64,000 bases of DNA from Verrucomicrobiota bacterium (GCA_022709905.1 JAKLHY010000030.1:1-64000); one strand, 5' to 3'; numbered from the stretch's first letter, positions 42,774-52,468 are shown. Translations and numbers: made by a program. Notes: generated by a model not told the origin, from the sequence alone.

Positions 42774-44961
42774 CCGACCTGGCCCAACCTATGGCTCCAG
42801 ACCAGAAGAACCGGTCGCCAGCCGGATCGCCGCATGCTGCGCGCTGGCGATTGGCCTGGCGGACATTCTCGCGCCCACGCCTGAAAAGGTGTCGCAACTG
42901 CTTCTGTTTGCCCTGGTCTGTGCGGTAAACATGGCGCCAAATCGATGGGGTTGGCCTGCCCGGATTGTTCGCGGGTTGGTCCTCTGCCTCACCTTGCCCA
43001 TTTTCTTCCGCTTAACAGTCAACCCGGCTCCCGGACCCGAAACGGAATCGCTCCGGCATATTCATCAAGCAGTCGCCGTGAGCACCTTCCTGGCCCCTTT
43101 CTCACGATGCCGACGCGAAAAAGACCTCGTCGGATTCTCCCTGCTGACATTTTGTCTGTTCTTCTTTTCGGGAGCTTTTCTCCGTTCCGACTTCTTTTTC
43201 CCCAACCTGATCGCTGCGTCCTGGGCCTTGATGCTGGCTTTCTACGCTAACCGGGAAAACTCCGCCTCCGCTCCTCGCCGGCTTCTCCGCCAAAACGCCA
43301 AGCTGGCAGCCGCCCATCTCGTTTTCACACTCGGCCTCGTCGCTGTGTTGTTCCTGCTGTTCCCGAGAACCTTGTTCTCCGATAGCGTCTCCTCCCTGAA
43401 GTTCCTGATTCGAGTCCGAGCCCAAGCCTCCTCGAGTTACTCAAGGCCCCTCAGCGAACTGGGCGTTGATCCCCGACACGATCAATTGCGGTTAACCAAT
43501 ATCCACGAATTATCGCGCACTTCCGGCGAAGTCCTGCAGATGCGCCTCAGTGATGTGCGCTCCCGGGCGGCCTTCAAACCACAACGTCCTCTTTACCTGC
43601 GATCGGCCCTCTATGACACTTATCGGAATGGCGCCTGGACCACCGAGATCGAACCCGCCGTCCTCTGGGATAGCGACGACGGCCGAACCGACAACCGCAC
43701 TCGGATCGCTTTGCCAGCCTTTCAGCCGGAACGCCTCCTCATCCGCCAGCAAATCCGAACCAAGCCCCTGGGCGATTTGTGCTTCTGCCTCGCCCAACCC
43801 CTGAGAGTCAACCTGTCCAAAGTCAGAGTGTTTGATGGCGATGTTCTCCTGTTTCCTTACGTCAACCACATGGACCGCGAATACGAGGTCGATTCCGAAC
43901 TTTCGCCTCCCTCCGATCACCCCGCCCTCGCTACTGCGCCTGAGGTTGATCGCATCCCGCGGCTGGAACGTTATCTCCGAGTTCCCACCTCGATGGCCAA
44001 GAAGCTCGGCAACTGGGGACCTAGACCTGCAGCAGGTCAAACGCCCTGGGCTCGAGCCGAACAGATCCGCCTGCACCTCGTGAATGAGTTGAGCTACAGC
44101 TTGGCCCCATTCATGCCTCCCGAGGAAATGGATCCCCTGGAATTCTTTCTCCTTCGAAAAAAGACCGGTTATTGCACCCACTTCGCGTCTGCCATGGCCC
44201 TTCTGGCCCGCATGAACGGCCTGCCCGCCCGAGTGGTCACGGGATTCTGCTACTCGGGCCCGCCCGAATCGGATGGCGTGTTCATCGTCCGCGACCATCA
44301 TGCCCATGCCTGGACCGAGATCTTTTTCCAAAACCACGGCTGGATCGTTTTCGACGCCACCCCGCCTGCCTGCATGCCTCCCTTCACCGGGTTCGAAGAA
44401 ACTCAGGGCCTCGGCTTGCTCCTGTCGTGGTTCATGCGATTCAATGATTACCTGTCTGAATTCGACACCAGCCTCCAGGCCGATTTTCTGAAGTCTTTGC
44501 TCCTGCTGCCTGTTCGTGCGGCCCTCTGGATTTTCACAACCCCGTTTCTGTGGGCGATGCTCCTGGGCTGCGCCTTGATCTGGCGATTCCTGATCCCCCG
44601 CCTCCCACCCATGAAACAACGCAGAATCCGCCGCTTTTTCAGCCGAAGACGATTCTCAACCCATGTCGAATTCTACGATGACCTCCTCTGGCTCCTGGCC
44701 AAGACGGGTTGCCGCAAATCCCCCTCCGACACCGGCCTCGAATTCGTTCAAAGGCTCGCGGGACAATGGCCCGACCGCGAACTGTCGTGGCTCACACATC
44801 AATACTATGCCATCCGGTTCGGGGGCAAACGACTGTCGCCTGAGGATTCGGTCGAGACTGAGCGATGCCTGCAAGTCGTGGAACAATGGATCGCCAAACA
44901 CAATGGCTCGCTCGCCAAGAGCGCTCCCTTGTTCAAACAGTCCGCCCCCGCAAATTGGTAG
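42766..44961 (+). CDS. Transglutaminase-like membrane protein (TgpA type)
   Basis: 731 residues: several N-terminal membrane helices (DUF3488 type, about 15-200), an extracytoplasmic transglutaminase core and one further helix (about 590-612) before a cytoplasmic C-terminal domain. The catalytic triad is present: C470 in KTGYCTHFASAMALL, H514 in HAHAWTEIF and D530 in WIVFDATP. Relatives are envelope cysteine proteases or transglutaminases of unknown substrate, one of them essential in Pseudomonas aeruginosa. With MoxR and DUF58 it forms the second module in this window. Confidence 0.92.
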   Translation: MLDRPGPTYGSRPEEPVASRIAACCALAIGLADILAPTPEKVSQLLLFALVCAVNMAPNRWGWPARIVRGLVLCLTLPIFFRLTVNPAPGPETESLRHIHQAVAVSTFLAPFSRCRREKDLVGFSLLTFCLFFFSGAFLRSDFFFPNLIAASWALMLAFYANRENSASAPRRLLRQNAKLAAAHLVFTLGLVAVLFLLFPRTLFSDSVSSLKFLIRVRAQASSSYSRPLSELGVDPRHDQLRLTNIHELSRTSGEVLQMRLSDVRSRAAFKPQRPLYLRSALYDTYRNGAWTTEIEPAVLWDSDDGRTDNRTRIALPAFQPERLLIRQQIRTKPLGDLCFCLAQPLRVNLSKVRVFDGDVLLFPYVNHMDREYEVDSELSPPSDHPALATAPEVDRIPRLERYLRVPTSMAKKLGNWGPRPAAGQTPWARAEQIRLHLVNELSYSLAPFMPPEEMDPLEFFLLRKKTGYCTHFASAMALLARMNGLPARVVTGFCYSGPPESDGVFIVRDHHAHAWTEIFFQNHGWIVFDATPPACMPPFTGFEETQGLGLLLSWFMRFNDYLSEFDTSLQADFLKSLLLLPVRAALWIFTTPFLWAMLLGCALIWRFLIPRLPPMKQRRIRRFFSRRRFSTHVEFYDDLLWLLAKTGCRKSPSDTGLEFVQRLAGQWPDRELSWLTHQYYAIRFGGKRLSPEDSVETERCLQVVEQWIAKHNGSLAKSAPLFKQSAPANW

Positions 44962-44993
44962 CCATTTCAAAGATCCTGCACTAAAATGGACAA

Positions 44994-46424
44994 ATGTTTT
45001 TTGGACAAACACGTTCCATTCGGGTCATTTATCTGGCGGGTCTGCTAGGATTGGCCGGAACCGCGCCAGTCTCCGCCGCCGCAAGCCAAGGCCCTCCTGT
45101 CAACTGGCCCACCAACACGCTGTCCTTGGCTGATTGCCTCAATCTTGCCTTTACCCAAAACAGTGCCGTCCTCCGTTCCCAAACGGAGCTCGATGCCACC
45201 TATGGCTTGGCTATTCAGACCAAAGCCATCGTCTTGCCCAAGGTTCAGATTGTCGGCAATTACCAGGCAGTCGATGAGGCCTCAATCGATAAGCTCAAGG
45301 TGAGCGATCTCGGGGCCGGATTGAACGGCATGCCTTCGTTCTCCTTCGATTATGCCTATCAAAACTGGAGCGCCAAAATCCAGGTCGTCCAATCCCTCTA
45401 CGAGGGAGGCCGCATGGCATCCGCCCTTCGGACCGCCCGCCTCTCCAAAGACCAAGCCCTCGCAAGCCATCACGCGATCGTGGCCGATACCATGCTCGCC
45501 GTTCGTATCGCCTACGATGATGTTCTGCTCGCAGAAGACCAAATCAATGTCCAAGAAGCCTCGGTTAAACTGCTTGATCAGGAGTTGGAAAATACCACCC
45601 GCCGTTTCGAAGCCGGGACAGTACCGCGTTTTAACGTGCTCCGAGCTGAGGTGGAACTCGCCAACGCCCGGCCCCGCCTCATCCGGGCCCGCAACGCATA
45701 CCGGATCTCCAAGAACAAACTGGCTGACCTGCTGGGCTTCCGCGTCCCCCAGGAAATCTGGGAGGATCTCCCCCTCCAACTCTCCGGGAAACTCGGCGCC
45801 GAACCTTATGCCGTCGAACTGCCATCCGCCATCGCCCGGGCCCTGGAACAGAGAACCGAACTCCAGGCATTGCGAAAAGCCCAGGCCCTCGGCGACGAAG
45901 CCGTCAAGAATGCCCAGGCCGGCTATCGGCCCAGCGTCCAGGTTTTCGGGGGGTATGGAACCCGTAATTCGAGTTTCGACAAAGATCTGACCTACATCCT
46001 CGATGGCTGGTTCGCCGGCGCGCAAATGAGCTGGAACTTGTTTGACGGCCTTTCAACCAAAGGCAAAATCGATGAAGCTCGAGCCCGGCGACGGCAGGCG
46101 GACGTCAATCTCGATAGCACCACCCGCCAAATCGAGCTCGAAGTGCGAACCGCCTATTCCAATTTTATCGAAGCCAGAGAAGTCCTCGAATCCCAGAAAA
46201 AGGTCCAGGAACAAGCCGAGGAAGCCCTGCGGTTGGCGATCGCCCGAAGTGACGCCGGAACCGGCACACAACTGGATGTGCTCAGCGCCCAAACCTCCCT
46301 CACGGAAGCCCGCACCACCCAAGTCATGGCCTTGCGCGACTACTCGGTGGCCCGAGCCCGGCTGGAACGCGCCATCGGCGAGGGCCTCTTTTCGGCGGCT
46401 CCACCCCCCGCCCCAACCCCTTAA
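44994..46424 (+). CDS. TolC-family outer-membrane channel protein
   Basis: 476-residue outer-membrane efflux protein. Signal peptide ends near GTAPVSAAAS. Two OEP repeats of long helices: first LSLADCLNLAFTQNSAVLRS, SAKIQVVQSLYEGGRMASAL, TVPRFNVLRAEVELANARPR; second LPSAIARALEQRTELQALRK, MSWNLFDGLSTKGKIDEARA, GTGTQLDVLSAQTSLTEART. Such proteins form trimeric channels that pair with an inner-membrane pump and adaptor; no adaptor is encoded nearby, so it may serve several systems. The MFS gene after it is 29 bases away and might be co-transcribed. Confidence 0.92.
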   Translation: MFFGQTRSIRVIYLAGLLGLAGTAPVSAAASQGPPVNWPTNTLSLADCLNLAFTQNSAVLRSQTELDATYGLAIQTKAIVLPKVQIVGNYQAVDEASIDKLKVSDLGAGLNGMPSFSFDYAYQNWSAKIQVVQSLYEGGRMASALRTARLSKDQALASHHAIVADTMLAVRIAYDDVLLAEDQINVQEASVKLLDQELENTTRRFEAGTVPRFNVLRAEVELANARPRLIRARNAYRISKNKLADLLGFRVPQEIWEDLPLQLSGKLGAEPYAVELPSAIARALEQRTELQALRKAQALGDEAVKNAQAGYRPSVQVFGGYGTRNSSFDKDLTYILDGWFAGAQMSWNLFDGLSTKGKIDEARARRRQADVNLDSTTRQIELEVRTAYSNFIEAREVLESQKKVQEQAEEALRLAIARSDAGTGTQLDVLSAQTSLTEARTTQVMALRDYSVARARLERAIGEGLFSAAPPPAPTP

Positions 46425-46453
46425 ACTCCCCGCCCTCGTCCTGTTTCATACTC

Positions 46454-47653
46454 ATGCGGAAGCCATCCCTCATCGTCATCTTCCTGACTGTATTCATTGA
46501 CTTGATCGGCTTTGGCATTGTGATGCCTATCCTTCCCCTCTACAGCGAGCGGTTCGGGGCTAATGGATTGATGATCGGGTTCATCATTGCCTCTTTTTCC
46601 GTGATGCAATTTATTTTCTCGCCGATCTGGGGCCGGCTCTCGGATCGATATGGACGGCGCCCCATTCTCCTGATCAGCCTGGCCGGGGGTGCAATATCCT
46701 ACGCCTTGTTCGGCTGGGCCTCCATGCTGGCCGGTCCCTGGGGACTGTGGCTCATTCTCGCCTCCCGCACCTTCGCGGGCATCTGCGGCGGCAACATCAC
46801 TGTGGCGCAAGCCTATATCGCCGATATTACCCCGCCCAACCTGCGTTCCGCCCGCATGGGATTGGTGGGGCTGGCCTTTGGATTGGGTTTCATCTTGGGA
46901 CCCGCCATCGGGGCGCTCAGCACCGGCTGGGGCATTTCCGCCCCGGGCTGGCTCGCCGCCGGTCTGTGCGGGTCCAACTTCGTGCTGGCCTGCATCATTC
47001 TGCCCGAGAGCTGGAAACCCTCCTCGGAGCATGTCCCCTCCCGACCCAGCCTTGCCCAGGGGATGCGGACCTTGCGGGAAACCCAAGTGGGCCTTCTGAT
47101 TTTCCTGTTTTTCGTGGCCACGTTTTGTTTTGCCTGTTACGAAACCACGCTGGCCTTGCTCGTTTATCACGCCTTCGATTACAACCAAACCCATGTCGGT
47201 TACCTGTTCGCTTTCGGCGGCCTGATCTCCGCGGTGGTCCAAGGCGGCCTGATCCGCAGGTTGGTCAATCGATGGGGCGAACCGGCTCTCATCTGCGGCA
47301 GTTTTTTTATGCTGGGATTGAGTCTGGCGGCTCTCCCCTATTGCCGTAACAATGCCAGCCTGCTTCTGAGCCTGGCTGTATTGGCCTTTGGATCCAGCAT
47401 TAACCGCCCCCCCACCTTCGGCCTGATCTCCAATCTCACCGTCCCGGCCGAACAGGGAGTGACTTTGGGGGTCGCCCAAAGCGCTGGCAGCTTGGCTCGA
47501 ATCTTCGGCCCGATCTTTTCTGCCGCCCTTTTCGACCTGCAACCCGCTCTGCCTTACGTCGCTTGCGGCGCCATCGCGCTGGCCGCCGGCGGAATCGCCT
47601 GGCACCTCCTTTCCCGCTACTCCCCCCAGAATCTTCCTGAATCCAAGTCCTGA
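46454..47653 (+). CDS. MFS transporter, TetA-like drug efflux family
   Basis: 399-residue inner-membrane protein with about 12 membrane segments. The N-terminus IVIFLTVFIDLIGFGIVMPI and the loop motif GRLSDRYGRRPILL (motif A) match TetA/DHA1-type drug:H+ antiporters; ASRTFAGICGGNITVAQAYI then ADITPPNLRSARMG is also typical. The substrate cannot be told from sequence and resistance should not be assumed. The opposite strand has a very long open frame over this gene, judged a shadow. Confidence 0.92.
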   Translation: MRKPSLIVIFLTVFIDLIGFGIVMPILPLYSERFGANGLMIGFIIASFSVMQFIFSPIWGRLSDRYGRRPILLISLAGGAISYALFGWASMLAGPWGLWLILASRTFAGICGGNITVAQAYIADITPPNLRSARMGLVGLAFGLGFILGPAIGALSTGWGISAPGWLAAGLCGSNFVLACIILPESWKPSSEHVPSRPSLAQGMRTLRETQVGLLIFLFFVATFCFACYETTLALLVYHAFDYNQTHVGYLFAFGGLISAVVQGGLIRRLVNRWGEPALICGSFFMLGLSLAALPYCRNNASLLLSLAVLAFGSSINRPPTFGLISNLTVPAEQGVTLGVAQSAGSLARIFGPIFSAALFDLQPALPYVACGAIALAAGGIAWHLLSRYSPQNLPESKS

Positions 47654-47683
47654 ATCGATAACCCTAAACCCCATCCATAAACC

Positions 47684-48817
47684 ATGAATGATCCCCGTTT
47701 TACCTCCCTGGCCCGGCTCCTCGTCGAATACTCGGTGGCGCTGAATAAAAACGATCGCATCCTGATCGAGGCCTTTGACGTTCCCGATGAGTTCACCATC
47801 GAGTTGATCCGGGCAGTCCGCCAATGTGGCGGCATTCCCGTTGTCGAAGCCAAACACTCCCGCCTGATGCGCGAAGTCCAACGCGGCACTCATCCGGTTC
47901 ATGCCAGCCTCGTCCGGGATCTGGAACTTCATCGCATGAAGAAAATGCAGGCCTATATCGGCGTGCGCGGCAGCGATAATGCCAGCGAAAATTCCGATGT
48001 GCCCGCCGACGCTCAGAAATTGTATACCCGGACTCTGCGTCCCGTGCTGACATACCGCGTCAATCAGACCCGGTGGGTCGTCCTCCGCTGGCCCACCCCC
48101 AGCATGGCCCAGGCCGCCGGCATGAGCACGGAGGCCTTCGAGGATTTCTTCTTCCAAGTCTGCACACTCGACTACGCCCGCATGGCCCAAGCCATGGTTC
48201 CACTCGAAAAAAGAATGAAAGCCGCCCGCCAAGTCCACATCAAAGGCCCGGGCACAGACTTGAATTTCAGCATAAAAGGCATCGGCGCCAAAACCTGTCA
48301 CGGCCTGCGCAATATCCCCGATGGCGAGGTCTTCTCCTGCCCCGTTAAAACCTCCGTCCAAGGTGTCATCCAATTTAATACCCCCACGATCTACTCCGGG
48401 ACCAAGTTTGAAAACATCCGACTCGAGTTCGAAAACGGCCGAATCACGAAAGCCACCGGCAGCCATCCCCAACGCCTGAATCAAATCCTCGATACCGACC
48501 CGGGCGCACGTTACACCGGCGAGTTTTCCCTCGGTCTGAATCCTTTCATTCTCAATCCGATGTGCGACATCCTGTTCGATGAAAAAATCGCCGGCTCCCT
48601 CCACCTCACCCCGGGACAAGCTTATGAGGATGCGGACAACGGCAACCGCTCCGCTGTTCACTGGGATATGGTGCTCATTCAACGCGAGGACTGGGGAGGG
48701 GGCGAAATCTGGTTCGACGGCGAACTAATCCGGAAAAACGGCCTTTTTGTGCCTCAAGATCTCCACCCGCTGAATCCCGATCGATGGCGTCTGTCTTCCA
48801 GGCAAAAACCCCGTTGA
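47684..48817 (+). CDS. M29-family metallo-aminopeptidase
   Basis: 377 residues, cytosolic, family of aminopeptidase T/PepS. Landmarks: KNDRILIEAFDVPDEF near the N-terminus, VKTSVQGVIQFNTPTIYSGT, and the metal-binding C-terminal part with YTGEFSLGLNPFILNP, SLHLTPGQAYEDADNGNRSA and VHWDMVLIQRED. The expected His/Glu/Asp ligands appear in place. It cleaves N-terminal residues from peptides, and may be used for peptide recycling. It stands after the MFS gene by 30 bases, probably the same transcript. Confidence 0.9.
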   Translation: MNDPRFTSLARLLVEYSVALNKNDRILIEAFDVPDEFTIELIRAVRQCGGIPVVEAKHSRLMREVQRGTHPVHASLVRDLELHRMKKMQAYIGVRGSDNASENSDVPADAQKLYTRTLRPVLTYRVNQTRWVVLRWPTPSMAQAAGMSTEAFEDFFFQVCTLDYARMAQAMVPLEKRMKAARQVHIKGPGTDLNFSIKGIGAKTCHGLRNIPDGEVFSCPVKTSVQGVIQFNTPTIYSGTKFENIRLEFENGRITKATGSHPQRLNQILDTDPGARYTGEFSLGLNPFILNPMCDILFDEKIAGSLHLTPGQAYEDADNGNRSAVHWDMVLIQREDWGGGEIWFDGELIRKNGLFVPQDLHPLNPDRWRLSSRQKPR

Positions 48818-48851
48818 AAAAGCTTCAGCCTCGGTCTAATTTGACCCGGTC

Positions 48852-49742
48852 ATGTTAGCTGATCGCTACTACTTGCGAGGGACTTCGCATCCACCCTTGC
48901 GGTCCGCAACCGTCTGGTTGTTGATTGTCAACGCGGTGGTTTTTCTGGTTCATTCCATCCTGGACTACTATACCCGACTCAGAATCGGCTCCTTCCTCGC
49001 CCTCAATCCCATCGATGTCATCCACGGCCAAATCTGGCAGTTGCTCACCTTCCAGTTTCTCCACAGCGACCTTTGGCATCTCCTGCTCAACTCCGTGGTC
49101 ATCTACCTGTTCGGCCGATCCCTCGAGGATTCCTTGGGATTAAAGCGATTTCTTCAACTTTACTTCCTCAGCGGCGTTGCAGGCGGCCTGCTCCAGATCA
49201 CGGTCGGGCTGCTCTTTCCCTCACACTTCGGCGTCACTGTCGGAGCCTCCGCAGGCGCTTTTGGTCTTGTCGCCGCCTTCGCCACCTTGAATCCAGAACA
49301 ACCGCTCACGGCGCTCGTTGCCTTTTTCATTCCGGTCACGATGCGGGCCAAATTCCTCCTCCTTTTCAGCGGTCTAATCGCCCTCTATGGAATTCTCGTG
49401 CCCCGCGATTCCATCGCCCACGCGGCACACTTGGGTGGCCTGATCTGGGGCATGGCCTATGTCACGTGGTGGATTCGACCGGCCAACGGCCTGTTCGGGT
49501 TGCGGATCAGGAATGACTCCGAGCCAGAACCGGAGTTGGTGACAAAGTCGTCACCCATTAAAAACCTCTGGCGCCAACAACTGCAAAACAAGCATCACTC
49601 TTCGGCTCCCGCCTCCGGTGACTACATCAGCCGCGAAGTCGATCCCATTCTCGACAAAATTTCCGCCCACGGCATTCATAGCCTGACCGCCAGGGAACGC
49701 CGGATTCTAGAAGAAGCACGAAAGCGAATGGGCACGGATTAA
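48852..49742 (+). CDS. Rhomboid-family intramembrane serine protease
   Basis: 296 residues with about six membrane segments. The active-site serine is S133 in VGASAGAFGLVAAF; the histidine is H193 in IAHAAHLGGLIWG. Both lie in the right order and distance, and the WQLLTFQFLHSDLWHLLLNS motif of helix L1 is present. It is thus likely active, cleaving membrane proteins. The C-terminal 80 residues are cytosolic and charged, ending SLTARERRILEEARKRMG, a motif often seen at the end of verrucomicrobial and planctomycete rhomboids. Confidence 0.92.
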   Translation: MLADRYYLRGTSHPPLRSATVWLLIVNAVVFLVHSILDYYTRLRIGSFLALNPIDVIHGQIWQLLTFQFLHSDLWHLLLNSVVIYLFGRSLEDSLGLKRFLQLYFLSGVAGGLLQITVGLLFPSHFGVTVGASAGAFGLVAAFATLNPEQPLTALVAFFIPVTMRAKFLLLFSGLIALYGILVPRDSIAHAAHLGGLIWGMAYVTWWIRPANGLFGLRIRNDSEPEPELVTKSSPIKNLWRQQLQNKHHSSAPASGDYISREVDPILDKISAHGIHSLTARERRILEEARKRMGTD

Positions 49743-49773
49743 TCCCCGAACATCGATTTTTCCTCCCAACGCA

Positions 49774-49807
49774 ACTTTTCCCGACGGCACATGCCGCCAG
49801 AAAAAGT
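49774..49807. other. Hairpin between convergent rhomboid and rhodanese genes
   Basis: ACTTTT (49774-49779) pairs with AAAAGT (49802-49807), and CGGC-ACAT-GCCG forms the inner stem, with an internal loop between. Its symmetry and place between two convergent genes suggest a bidirectional terminator, but there is no T run outside the stem. Confidence 0.3.
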
Positions 49808-49830
49808 CGCGTCCACTACACGATTCTAAA

Positions 49831-50217
49831 TCAACTTCCTTTTCCCAAAGCGTGATTCGCGTCCTTCCACCCGGAAATCCCCGCGCTCAGATGTCGCACA
49901 TTGGTATACCCCAAGTCCTTGGCCACTTTGGCCGCCGCACGATAAGCGTTGCATTTCGGACCGCCACAATAGGCCACGACCAACGCGCTCTTCTCTTTCG
50001 GCAACAAGCCCGCCAACTTCTCCTTGCTGGATTGAAAGTCAATCGCGCCTGGAATGTGTCCATTCTTCCACGAGTCGGTCCCATTAACATCAATCAACGT
50101 CACCTTCTTCGCGGCAATAGCCGCCTTCAGGTCGTGAATCGAAATATCGGGAAACTCGGCGGCACGCACGGCAACGGCCACCAACAACAAGGCTGCGCAC
50201 GTCAGTATCTGTTTCAT
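49831..50217 (-). CDS. Secreted single-domain rhodanese-like protein
   Basis: 128 residues with signal peptide MKQILTCAALLLVAVAVRA, then one rhodanese domain: ISIHDLKAAIAAKKVTLIDV, GHIPGAIDF, and the active-site loop YCGGPKCNAYRAA with cysteine in VVAYCGG, so sulfurtransferase chemistry is possible. AGGAACGATC upstream gives a good ribosome site. The frame is open upstream to 50352 (45 more codons, MSTSLIRELMAGRG...), but that part looks neither signal-like nor conserved. It is likely periplasmic. Convergent with the rhomboid gene. Confidence 0.88.
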   Translation of the reverse strand: MKQILTCAALLLVAVAVRAAEFPDISIHDLKAAIAAKKVTLIDVNGTDSWKNGHIPGAIDFQSSKEKLAGLLPKEKSALVVAYCGGPKCNAYRAAAKVAKDLGYTNVRHLSAGISGWKDANHALGKGS

Positions 50218-50698
50218 GATCGTTCCTGTTCTGGTTAGACTGTCATGTTCCAATTTCAATTCCCGGACCGCGGTTCGCGCTGCCAGCCGATTCGCCGGCC
50301 ACCGGCAAAAACCACGGCCCGCCATCAGTTCACGAATTAAAGATGTACTCATGATTATAATTATGCAAATTTATATATAGAATTCCGGACGACCGCTCAT
50401 CGGATACCGCCCCTGCACCTGGATTTGCGCCTCTTCTCCCACGCTAAAACCGCACCTAAGATGGTTCAAAAATGGCTTTATTTTGAGTCTATTGTGGCTT
50501 TTTGTGGCCATTCATCTGGAGCCCGTCTGGCGGTCTGCTGCGTAAGTCGCTTTATTTGGGATTCAGGGTCGCCGCATTTGGAGTGGCCAAGTGCCAGGGA
50601 TCCCTGGTATGCTGTTCTCAGGGGGTGACCCTTGTCACTCCGTGGAGGTCTCGAATAGGAGGAATGCCCAAAAAGGATTCATCCGATCCGAGTTCGAT
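50218..50698. other. 480-base intergenic region with A/T-rich core
   Basis: No supported gene. Positions 50351-50391 are strikingly A/T-rich (atgattataattatgcaaat) in an otherwise GC-rich stretch and contain TATAAT on the minus strand (50359-50354), possibly a promoter for the rhodanese gene, though no good -35 is seen. Further on, 50474-50560 resembles one arm of the palindromic repeat at 3078-3227 (tctattgtggc, then taagtcgctttatttggga) and may be a decayed relative. A short ATG-led extension of the PPK2 gene begins at 50591 but is not family-like. Confidence 0.35.
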
Positions 50699-51595
50699 AT
50701 GAAAAACAAAGAGATCGCAAAAAAGGCGGCCCAGTTCGCGGCGCCGTTTCGAATCACGAACGGCCGCAAATTCCACCTCAAGACCATCGATCCGCAGGAG
50801 ACCCTCGACTTCAAGGGCGACGATAAGACTCGCGCCAAAGAGGCGCTGGCCACCGGCATCGCAGCGCTCGCCGATCTCCAGGACATGCTTTACGCCCAGG
50901 ATCGATGGGCCGTGTTGCTGATCTTTCAGGCCATGGATGCCGCGGGCAAGGATGGGGCCATCAAGCATGTCATGTCAGGTCTCAATCCGCAGGGCTGCCA
51001 GGTGTTTTCCTTCAAGTCCCCTTCGGCGGAAGAACTCGATCACGACTACTTGTGGCGTTGCATGAAGTGCTTGCCGGAACGCGGACGCATCGGCATTTTC
51101 AATCGCAGCTACTATGAGGAAACTCTCGTGGTCCGCGTGCATTCTGAATATCTGGAGAAACAGAAACTCCCCCAAAAACTGATCGACAAAGGCATCTGGA
51201 AAAGGCGTTTTCGCGACATTCGCGGGTTTGAACGGTACCTGACTCACAATGGGATCGCGATCTGCAAGTTCTTTCTGCATGTCTCGAAAAAGGAGCAGAA
51301 GCGCCGGTTTCTCGAGCGGTTGGAGAAGCCAGAAAAGAACTGGAAGTTTTCTTCAGCTGATCTGGAGGAACGGGAATACTGGGATGAATATCAATCCGCC
51401 TACGCGGACATGATTCGCAACACGGCGACTCCCTATGCTCCGTGGCACGTCGTTCCGGCGGACAACAAGTGGTTCACCCGCCTGGTGGTGGCGGCAGCCG
51501 TCATCGACACCCTGAGTTCGCTGAGTCTGGCATACCCGGTCCTGGGCAAAGAACAACTCAGGGAACTGGCCGCAGCCCGACGCGCCCTTCAATAA
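50699..51595 (+). CDS. ppk2: Polyphosphate kinase 2 family protein
   Basis: 298-residue nucleotide kinase that uses polyphosphate as donor (or makes polyP from NTP). Walker A AMDAAGKDG (78-86), Walker B region IFNRSYYEETLVVRVH, a lid motif FRDIRGFERYLTHNG, and KWKFS-like NWKFSSADLEEREYWDEYQS. This is a single-domain PPK2; class (NMP or NDP acceptor) cannot be fixed from sequence here. The start at 50699 is chosen from the family N-terminus (KKAAQFAAPFRITNGRKFHL); the open frame begins earlier at 50591. Convergent with mqnD. Confidence 0.93.
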   Translation: MKNKEIAKKAAQFAAPFRITNGRKFHLKTIDPQETLDFKGDDKTRAKEALATGIAALADLQDMLYAQDRWAVLLIFQAMDAAGKDGAIKHVMSGLNPQGCQVFSFKSPSAEELDHDYLWRCMKCLPERGRIGIFNRSYYEETLVVRVHSEYLEKQKLPQKLIDKGIWKRRFRDIRGFERYLTHNGIAICKFFLHVSKKEQKRRFLERLEKPEKNWKFSSADLEEREYWDEYQSAYADMIRNTATPYAPWHVVPADNKWFTRLVVAAAVIDTLSSLSLAYPVLGKEQLRELAAARRALQ

Positions 51596-51616
51596 GGGTC
51601 CTTCCACCGAAATGCC

Positions 51617-52468
51617 TCAGCAGACAAACTCCAGGTCGGGAACACTCGCAATCAAACCCCGTTCGAAACCGCGCCGCAGGAAACGCCGAATGGATTCCCG
51701 GCCTGCGTCACCGTAATCCAGCGTCCAGTGGTTTACATACATGCCGACAAAACGATCGGCCAGATCATGTCCCATGTCGCGCGCGTATTGCATGGCGTGC
51801 GCCACAGCCTCGGCACGGTGATCCAAGCTGAACTGAATCGTATCGGTCAGCAGCCGGGCAATAACGCGCCGATCCTCCAGAGGAATCCGCTTGTGAATGA
51901 CATTGCCGCCCAATGGTAGCGGTAGTCCTTCGTTGGTCTCCCCCCACCAAACCCCGAGGTCCGCACAAACCGACAATCCTTCAGCCGCATAGGTTAATTG
52001 TCCCTCGTGAATGATCAAACCCACATCGGCCTGTCCTGCTCCAACCGCCGCAAAAACCTGGTCAAACGGCACGACAACAAAGTTGAGCTGGCTTGCGGGC
52101 TGATCCAACCAGAGTTGCATAGCCAGAAAGGCGCTGGTCAGGATGCCGGGGACTGCGATGCGGCCCCGCCGGATCTCCTCCCGAGTCATTTTGCGCTGGG
52201 CCACCAGCAGCGGCCCATAGCCATCGCCCATGCTGGCGCCACTCGGCAAAAGGGCGTAGTGCTGACAAACATAAGGATACGCATGGATACTGATCGCGCT
52301 CACGTCCAGCTCGCCGCGGCGGGCGCGATCGTTCAGCGTTTGAATGTCCTGAAGAATATGCTCAAATTGATATCCCTGGCTGTCAATCAGTCCCTTGGCC
52401 AGACCGTAGAACATGAAGGCATCATCCGGATCAGGAGAATGTCCCAGCGTTAGATCTCTGTTCGCCAT
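51617..52468 (-). CDS. mqnD: 1,4-dihydroxy-6-naphthoate synthase (MqnD)
   Basis: 283 residues. Enzyme of the futalosine route to menaquinone that converts cyclic dehypoxanthine futalosine to 1,4-dihydroxy-6-naphthoate. Landmarks are LTLGHSPDPDDAFMFYGLAK, LDVSAISIHAYPYV, SGASMGDGYGPLLVA, VPGILTSAFLAMQLWL, GLIIHEGQLTYA and GLPLPLGGNVIHKRI, all typical of MqnD and its periplasmic-binding-like fold. It implies a menaquinone-based respiratory chain made by the futalosine pathway. Other mqn genes are not in view. Confidence 0.95.
   Translation of the reverse strand: MANRDLTLGHSPDPDDAFMFYGLAKGLIDSQGYQFEHILQDIQTLNDRARRGELDVSAISIHAYPYVCQHYALLPSGASMGDGYGPLLVAQRKMTREEIRRGRIAVPGILTSAFLAMQLWLDQPASQLNFVVVPFDQVFAAVGAGQADVGLIIHEGQLTYAAEGLSVCADLGVWWGETNEGLPLPLGGNVIHKRIPLEDRRVIARLLTDTIQFSLDHRAEAVAHAMQYARDMGHDLADRFVGMYVNHWTLDYGDAGRESIRRFLRRGFERGLIASVPDLEFVC

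Noticed and set aside
43510..44619. 369-codon minus-strand frame
   Set aside because: Antisense to the transglutaminase gene with its intact triad; a shadow.
46421..48682. Open frame of 753 codons on the minus strand
   Set aside because: It lies exactly antisense to two well-supported genes (MFS transporter and M29 peptidase), is glycine/histidine-rich and has no domain; an effect of codon bias.
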